From: a virus
Length of the DNA: 23,769 nt
IMG/VR virus record: IMGVR_UViG_3300046007_008166
Span: 1 to 23,769 of that record
Direction: 5' to 3' (one strand)
Below the pieces are notes generated by a model. That model ran no database searches. It saw only the letters and a program-made list of their open reading frames with translations, and was not told the DNA's origin. This document shows positions 14,669-22,600 of the stretch, one piece after another. The position numbers and the translations under genes are program-made. Numbering within the stretch: position 1 is the first letter of the stretch; every line of letters starts with the position of its first letter.

Positions 14669-14676
14669 ATAAATAT
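14669..14676 (-). promoter_or_regulatory. Repeated ATATTTAT element, copy 9
   Basis: Exact 8-mer in TATATATTTATATATAGC (minus strand), 23 nt before the preferred ATG at 14645 of the membrane protein, in the gap after the PA14-like gene. Confidence 0.5.
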
Positions 14677-14709
14677 ATAATACTTTGTGAAAGCAACCAA
14701 ATTTATTTA

Positions 14710-16224
14710 TTAGAAGCAAGCTCCATCTGCAACATAAACATAAACTGTAGCTCCACTATCTATTTGGGCACTTACTAATGTGCAGGTGCCAGATGATCCA
14801 TTTAATGTACAACATATAGTACCAGCTCCAGTATCATATATGTTTATATTTTGGCTTGGTATATGGCCACCATAATCAACAAATATAGTATTAGATGCAC
14901 CAGAAACATAAGCAGTAGTTGTAAATGTTCCATTTTCGCCTGCATCAACATTAAAGTTAGCTCCACTATCATAATTAACCGCAACTCCATTAATATATAC
15001 ACCTGTAATAGGTACATCAAGTGAGTTATTGTAAATAGCTATATAAGCTACGCCACCAGGTGTTGGTGTTGGTGATGGAGTAGGAGTTGGAGTAGGTGTA
15101 GGTGTTAAAGTTGGAGTTAATGTTGGTGTAGGTGTTGGAGCACCAGGAGTTAAAGTTGGTGTTGGTGTAGGTGTCATTGTTGGTTGAGGACATTCTATTG
15201 ATGTATTATTAAAAAATGCTCCAATAACACCAGATCCTTTATAATTAGCAGATGAGTCTAGAATATTAATTCCAGATGGGGTAGCAGATCCTCCAGGAGC
15301 TGAAGCTATACTAGCTGATATTTGGGTTGAAGTATTGTTATATACTTCAACACCCATGCATCCTTGAGAACCAATATTAGTGCCTAATACTCTAATTGTT
15401 CTAGTTCCGGCACTTAAAGTGATAGGATATATATGCCAATATCTAAAGTTATTTACATCTGATATGTTGGCTGTTTGGGCGAATTGGAATACATTATCAA
15501 CATATAAAGCTATGTAGTTATCACTACCTACTCCGACAAAATAAGTACCTGTACTAGGTACAGCTACACCAAAAGATAAACTACCAGTTCCAACATAAGT
15601 TTGAGAACCAGACCAAATACCTGTTTGGTTTAATCTACCAGCAGCTGTTGATTGGTTTGGATTAGCCCAATAGGTACCAGAATAAGAACCACCATCATTA
15701 GCTGTTTTCCAATCTATGTAAGTACCACTACCATCACTATTAACTGTAGAGTATAATCTTACTCCATTCATTCCATAAACACCAAGTTGAGACGCAGCTG
15801 AGTTACCTGATGATACTCTTCCATTGCATGCTCCTCCTGCTGTCACTGTTAAACCACTATTACTAGTTACAGCCATAGTACCATCATAGTTCATGCGTGT
15901 ACAATAGTTTTTATCTGTATTAGCAGGAACACTAATGTTAGTAGGAATACCAGGATATGCTACAATAGTAGCAGTACCTGTTGAACCTCCAGCTACATAT
16001 CTTGTACATTTATATAACGCTTCTTGAGCGTAGAAATCACTGTAATTGAATGGAGCTGACTGGTTAACACCAGCAGTATTAACATTACCTGATCGATACC
16101 AGTACACCATAGAATCAGTAGTAGGAGTTGTTCCACCAGCCAACTTGTGAGTTGTGCCAGTAGAAGCTCCTACTTCTAAAGATATAATGTCTGAACTAAG
16201 TACTCCCTGTGATGGTAGTGCCAT
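14710..16224 (-). CDS. Tail-tip / adhesin-like protein with PA14-like domain and Thr-Pro linker
   Basis: A 504-residue protein. The N-terminus MALPSQGVLSSDIISLEVG plus APFNYSDFYAQ resembles the start of minor tail proteins of marine phages. Residues about 150-300 (GVRLYSTVNSDGSGTYIDWK..., GVAVPSTGTYFVGVGSDNYIALYVDN, TLSAGTRTIRVLGTNIGSQGCMGVEVYN) look like a PA14/GLEYA-type carbohydrate-binding beta-barrel; this is my reading of its pattern. Residues 347-389 are an almost pure Thr-Pro linker. The C-terminal domain (390-504, AYIAIYNNSLDVPITGVYINGV...) is a separate beta-rich unit. Two Cys lie side by side near the end (TICCTLNG). A likely virion adhesin binding host surface glycans. It starts 18 nt after the neighbouring 134-aa gene and has no ATATTTAT element, so it is probably co-transcribed. 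Confidence 0.75.
   Translation of the reverse strand: MALPSQGVLSSDIISLEVGASTGTTHKLAGGTTPTTDSMVYWYRSGNVNTAGVNQSAPFNYSDFYAQEALYKCTRYVAGGSTGTATIVAYPGIPTNISVPANTDKNYCTRMNYDGTMAVTSNSGLTVTAGGACNGRVSSGNSAASQLGVYGMNGVRLYSTVNSDGSGTYIDWKTANDGGSYSGTYWANPNQSTAAGRLNQTGIWSGSQTYVGTGSLSFGVAVPSTGTYFVGVGSDNYIALYVDNVFQFAQTANISDVNNFRYWHIYPITLSAGTRTIRVLGTNIGSQGCMGVEVYNNTSTQISASIASAPGGSATPSGINILDSSANYKGSGVIGAFFNNTSIECPQPTMTPTPTPTLTPGAPTPTPTLTPTLTPTPTPTPTPSPTPTPGGVAYIAIYNNSLDVPITGVYINGVAVNYDSGANFNVDAGENGTFTTTAYVSGASNTIFVDYGGHIPSQNINIYDTGAGTICCTLNGSSGTCTLVSAQIDSGATVYVYVADGACF
15059..15186 (-). repeat. Thr-Pro linker repeat (ACNCCN units)
   Basis: Low-complexity tract coding Thr-Pro pairs with occasional Leu, Ser and Ala, residues about 347-389 of the 504-aa protein. 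The plus strand reads as repeated GGTGTT/GGTGTA/GGAGTT units. It acts as a stiff extended spacer between two beta domains and is prone to length change by strand slippage. Confidence 0.85.
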
Positions 16225-16242
16225 AACTTATTTTAGTTTATT

Positions 16243-16647
16243 TTAGATTGAACCTGTTGGTACAAACGGTGTTGGTGTTGGTTCTGCTGTAGGAGTTGGT
16301 GTTGGAGGGATAGTCCAAGGTGATTGTAAAGTCACTACAGGAGGATTGATTTGGTTAGCGATGTTAGTTGCTAATCCATCCTTTAAGTTTTGTACTTGTT
16401 CAGCGCCCATACCTTCTTCTACCCATCCTTGTACTACTTCTAATGTTAATTCCTCAAAAGGAATAAACGCTGATCCTGAATGTACAGGGATAGATTGAGT
16501 ACCAATTGAGGTAGCATTGTAAGTAACATCTTCTACTGTTTCAGTAGCGTGTAATTGCCAGTGAGCCACGAATACTACATCAAGTTCACCTGATGAGGTA
16601 GGGTAAGCTTCTAACGGGTTAATTGTCCAATTGTAAGAAACGGCCAT
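16243..16647 (-). CDS. Small phage protein (DUF7936-like) with Thr-Pro tail
   Basis: A 134-residue protein starting MAVSYNWTINPLEAYPTSSGELDVVFVAHWQLHATE. FIPFEELTLEVVQGWVEEGMG...INPPVVTLQSPW completes a pattern I know from small proteins near tail-fibre genes in cyanophages and other marine phages (called DUF7936 in recent annotation, from memory; not searched). Function unknown; probably a tail or fibre accessory. The last 20 residues are a Thr-Pro tract like the linker of the next gene. The ATG follows the fibre stop by 11 nt. An ATATTTAT element lies 25 nt upstream, inside the last fibre codons. Confidence 0.75.
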   Translation of the reverse strand: MAVSYNWTINPLEAYPTSSGELDVVFVAHWQLHATETVEDVTYNATSIGTQSIPVHSGSAFIPFEELTLEVVQGWVEEGMGAEQVQNLKDGLATNIANQINPPVVTLQSPWTIPPTPTPTAEPTPTPFVPTGSI

Positions 16648-16658
16648 TGTATTTTATT

Positions 16659-19600
16659 TTATTTGTTTTGTAATAAATATTTAAGTTCATCGATTTGATG
16701 TTGTTGTTCTTTGATTGCTTCAATAAGCAATGGTACTATCTTTTCATATCGTACTGCTTTATATCCACTATCTCTTGTAGTTACAAGTTCAGGTAATACT
16801 TCTTCAACTTCTTGAGCTATTACACCATAATCTTTTTTACCTGTTTCGTAAACAGATTGTTTATCATTCCAGTTGAACGACACACCATTTATCTTTGATA
16901 TTTTTTCAAGTGGTGATTCAATAGCGCTAATATTATCTTTTAATTTAGCATCTGAGCTAAAGTATGCTATAATATCTCCTGTGGCGTTAATATTACCTTG
17001 GAAGTAGTTATTATTGTTTGGTAAACCATACTTTCTAGCTAGGTAGGTTTCAACATATAGTATTTCTTCTGTAGTTAATGATCTATTGAACACAATAACT
17101 TCAGCTACCATCCAGTTTGATGGTTCTCCATTATTACCTGCATTAATGCTAAGTCTGTCACTTGTTCCTCCACCACCTGTAGCTGAGTATACAGAAGCAT
17201 TACTTTGACCTTTGTAATATGAGTTTTGATCTGTTGAAAGTACCCAGTTAGTAGTAAAATGATCTGTTTGATCTGTTATCCATCCTTGATGAAAAGCAAC
17301 TCCAGAATTTCCACTCCAGAAACCAGATAACCAGTTTGTAGTATATCCTGAAAAAATTCTTGCTTCAGTACCACCAGCATATCTAGCCACATGGAATAAA
17401 GTATAAGTTGTAGGAAGAATAGCTGTTGGCCACACTAAAGCGTCACTTGTACTACCACTAACAACACTAAATGATTTATAAGCATTTTGAACACCACCAC
17501 TAAATGTCACTTTAGTTGGAGATCCTTGTGATCCGTTTGTATGGTTAGCATTACCAGAAATATCATACCATACTTTATCAGTTGCATTATATGAATCTCC
17601 TGTATACCATCCTACTAAACCAGCTAAACTTCCTATTTCTTCATCTTGACCTACTTTAGCACCTGATAGATTTACAGAGCGAGCCATTGTAGCTCCAGTA
17701 TCACCAAGTATTTGCATTAGTGTACTAGGTTGGTTTCCATATCCTTTAGCTCCTTTAGCAAACACAAATGATCTACCACCAACTGCATTAGTATTATCAA
17801 TAGCAAATGTTTGGCTAAAATGTGAACTTATAACAGCATTATCTGTATTAGTAAATTCTATTGTTGATACAGTTGTTAAAGCAGCTGGTGCTATTGTTAA
17901 TTTAGAAGGTACAGTTGTAGTACCTATACCGACATTACCATTAGAGTCAATTAACATTCTAGAAGATCCAGCTGATCCGTCATATATGTTTAATGATGTA
18001 GAAGATCCAATAATTTCGAATAATCTACCATTAGAAATTTGTAATTTTGTTCTTGTAAGGATATCTGAGTCTGCTGTTAATACTCCACTAAATCTACCTT
18101 GTCCACTAACATCTAATCTATAGGCGGGTGATGATGAACCTATACCTACGTTGCCAACAGCACCTGCTCCAGCAGGCAATAATGCGAAACTAGTGTTTGT
18201 ATACCAATTAGAAATAGTACTTGATTGATAGAAAGTCATTACTTGAGTACCATTACCTATTGCTATATCATTAGCTCCAAAGCCAGTAGTTCCAACTGAA
18301 CCAATTTGAAGTTTATTTGCTGGTGATGTGGTACCTATACCGACATTACCAGAACTATCAATTTTAACTTTTACTCCTTGAGTTCCTAGATTAAAATAAA
18401 AACCATTGTAAGCATTAAACCACATTATTTCACCAGCTCCACCAGCACCATCTAATCCAATACCAGGATCATTATGTACACCACCATTATCATACATTTT
18501 GACTCTATAACCAGTTTCTGATTCAGGTCCACTAAATCCTCCTCCTGCTACATATACTGCTCCACTTCTTACATCTAATTTATATGCTGGTGATGAAGTG
18601 CCTACACCTACATTTCCATTAGAATTTATAAAAATTCCATAATTACCATTTACAACAGCCTCAATTTGAGCATTGTTATTACCATAAATGTAAGTATTAG
18701 CTCCCCATTTTAATGAAGCACCAGTAGTAAATCCAATATCATTGTTAACTGTTAATCTATAAGCGGGAGATGTAGTACCTATACCAACATTGCCATTTTT
18801 CAAAGTCATTGTGCTTAAAGAAGCTCCACTAGTAGTAGAAGTACAAAATTCTAAATAACCGTCAGCCCATGCTGAACCTACATTATTTACTTTAGCGTTA
18901 GCTACCCATCCATTATATCCATTAGCATGGCCTAAAAACCATTCAATACCTTTATCAGCATCACCTACAATTCTAATACCATCAATTCCTGAAGTAGCTC
19001 CTGTTATGACAGCGCCAGCATTAACTTGAAGTTTAGTTACTGGTGATGTAGTACCAATACCAACATAGCTTCCAGTAATTCTCATTATTTCAGTATTAGA
19101 AGAACCAATACCAAACATTATTGAACCTGCAGCGTTAGCTGCTAATAAAGCAACACCTCTTTGATTATTATATATACCTCCTAAGTTTGGAGCATTTGTT
19201 AATATACCAGAACCACCAGCATTATATGATGTTCCTGTATGGAAAAATTGTGTTCTTGTAGTTCCATTACTAGCAAAGAACTGAGCTGTTGCTGCAGTTC
19301 CTGAGTTTGGGTTTGTGATTTGATAAACAACATCCCCATTAGATGATTTATAAGCTTCTACTAATTGAGATGGTGATGTAGTACCTATACCAACATTACC
19401 ATCATCATAATTAATTTTTAATCTATCAGTATCAGCTCCAACATATGAGCTTTGTAAATAGAAATGACCATCATTTTTAGCTCTAAATCTCCAACCTCTA
19501 TCATCATTTTCTTGTACTATATATATTTGGTTACCATTTGAATTAGCTCCTTTAATTGTTAATAATCCAGCTGTATTTATACCACTAAGATTAGTATTTA

Positions 19601-22600
19601 AACCTAAATTACCTCCACTACTAAGTACCATTCTTACACTGCCTGGGTAACGATTGTTACTTCCTGTTTGGTAGAAGCGTAAATCAGTTTCATTAAAGAT
19701 TCCCCAAGAACTGTCTGTTCTAGTTAATGATATAGTAGCGTTATTACTATTAGAAGCACCATCTACAATAAGACTTAAAAATTTACCAGTACCAGTGACA
19801 TCTAATGTTTGAGATGGAATTTTAGATCCTATACCTACATTACCACTACCTTCAATTGTCATTACAAATTTAGTACCAATAGTTGATAAAGTATCAGTAC
19901 CATAGTTCCAAGTATAAAAATCTATATTGTTGCCTGAAGCTGCTCCTGATTGATGTCTTGTTTTTATAGCATGACCATAGTTTAATGTTCCATCATAGCT
20001 AAGTATAATTTGGTTACTACCACTAGTAGAAGAAGCATTACCTGCTCTTGTAGCTAAAGCATTATTTGATAAAGCACCGCCAGCTACTGTAATATCTAAT
20101 CTAGCGCCAGGAGAGGTGGTGTTTATACCAACATTACCATCAGCTTGACTAATAACCATTCTGGTTTGTTCTCCTGTTCCTGATGTTCCTGCTCTAAAAA
20201 CTAAATTAGTTCCATCAGCTACAAAACCATTTCTTCTAACACCATATGAATCAGACCAAAATCCAGTAACTCCAGTAGCATAATAGTTAGAAGCTTTAAC
20301 TTCACCATTAACATCTAATTTAGTAACTGGGTTTGTAGTACCTATACCGATATTACCACTTTTAAAAGTGAGCATATTAATATCAGGGCCATTATCATTT
20401 TGTATTACTCTATAATCATATCCACCTCCATTATGGTAAGACTCAAATCTAAGTTTCCATGCTGCTTCACTACTAAGTTCAAATAAAGATTGTGAAGTAT
20501 AAGGAGAAAGATCTGTACGAATATTTAATTTAGCTGATGGAGAACTTGTGTTTATACCAATATTACCATTACCACTAATATATAAGTAAGGTAAACCACC
20601 AGTTTGATCATAAACTCTTAAAGTAGCATCAGCAGAGGTTGTACCAGCTTGAATTAATGGTCCATAAGATTGGCCTGAAGATGCTGAGGTATATAAGCCA
20701 ACAGATGAATAGTTATTTGTTGTTTGACGTACAACTAATTTTTCATTTGCCGATGTTGTGCCAATACCAACATTACCACTATTAAGATAACTTCCACTTT
20801 GGCCTAATTTTATAACATCCGTTCCAGAAGTATTAGTTAAGATCATTTCAAAGAACTGGTCTACTCTCCATCTATATTGGTCTGATGAGTCTGTAGCTCG
20901 ATAAATATTTTTACTTGATACAGTGCTTTTAACATCAAAATAAGCTTGTGGAGATGGGTTGTTGATACCAACATTTCCTCCATTTGGATTAAGTACTAAA
21001 TCACCATAATTGGCTCCTTCAGTTGTGATAGATTGTATAATACTATATCCTCCGCTTCCTTTAGAAGTACCAAGGTACATAAATGTACCATTAACCGCTG
21101 TATTACCAATAGCAATAGTACGTTCATTATATCCAGTACCTGATCCTGTTACTTCTAATGGGTATCTAGGTGAACTAGTATTAATACCTATTTTAGCATC
21201 ATAGTAATAAACATTAGAAGCAGCACCTAAAGATCCAGCATTATTATAGATCATTTGGGTGTTAGATCCAGGTGAAGCAAAAGTACCACTAAATGAACCT
21301 GTATATGAAGTAGCATAAACATTACCATTAACATGTAATGTTGCTTGTGTTGGTGATGTTCCTATACCAACATTACCGCCAGATAGAATAGTTATTCTAT
21401 CTACGTTGTTAGTCATTAAACCTAAAACAGAGCTATTATTTGAACCAACACGAGTATATCCATCAGCTACAAAACTACCTGTATTTCCTGATCCTACATT
21501 TCTTAAATATACTTGTTTAGTACCAGTACTATCTATTCTTATTTCACTACCATATACTTCTAGTTTTGCTTCAGGAGATGAAGTACCAATACCAACATTA
21601 CCTCCATTTAAAATAGTTACTTTATTGCCAGTAGATGCGTCTAAAGCATATATATTTAAACTATCATCACCTGGCGCATTATATATTTGCCATTTTTGAA
21701 CTCCTGCTTCTTTAAATTCAAGAATTGGATAGCTATCAGCAGATGCTTCCATTGTTAATACTGCAAACCCTGATGTGCTTCTAACTTTTATACCATCATT
21801 ATATCCACCACTATATACTACTTCTAGTTTAGCAGTGGGAGATGTAGTACCTATACCGACATTGCTTCCGGTAACAGTCATAGCAGGACTGTTAAAATTA
21901 CCATTTATAAATGATAAGGCAGAACCAAAAATTTCTAATCTATTTCTTCTAGCTGTAGTAGAAAATGTAGAACCAATTTGTTGTACACCACTTAAACCAA
22001 CATTACTTTCAAAAAAATATAAGCGAGCGTATTGACTAGCATCAGTAATATTTAATTGAACATCAGGTTGGCCAGTACTAAACCTACCACTACCTGATAC
22101 TTCTAATTTTTGAGATGGTGATGTAGTGCCTATACCAACATTACCAGAAGCACTCACAGTCATAGCAGGAGATGTTATTCCTGAATTTCCTATAAGTAAT
22201 TTGCCAGAGAATTTTATAGCACCATCACCAGATACCGCTCCAGTAAAAAATTCATCAGTATTACCTGCTACACCAAGTTCAAGATCACTACTTGTTCTAC
22301 CTATAGAAATAAAAGTGTAAGCTGTTGAACTATTAGACCAAAAACGTGAATATGTGTTAGCTGCTATAACTTGTAATTTACCATTAGGGTTTGTAGTATT
22401 AATACCAACATTGCCATTAGCAGCAATACGCATTTTTTCATCAGCGTTTGTCCAGAATATTACTGGGTTGTTTGTTAGTGATCCTAAGGCAAATACAGTT
22501 GATGTTGATGTAATTCTTGAGGTTACGGCGTTAGAAACAATATCAAGTTCAAATGAACCTGCACTGTTGATAAATCTACTATTTGTACCACTTACATCTA

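Noticed and set aside
5404-14676. T4-type late promoters TATAAATA on the plus strand
   Set aside because: The plus-strand reading matches the T4 late box, but it points away from every gene it precedes. The minus-strand reading (ATATTTAT) fits the gene direction.
14646-14696. Longer N-terminus for the small membrane protein (start at 14696)
   Set aside because: It would run through the ATATTTAT element and add a second hydrophobic stretch; the ATG at 14645 gives a normal leader and a clean membrane anchor.
17022-17627. Diversity-generating retroelement target in the LamG tip
   Set aside because: No reverse transcriptase gene or matching template repeat is visible in the window.
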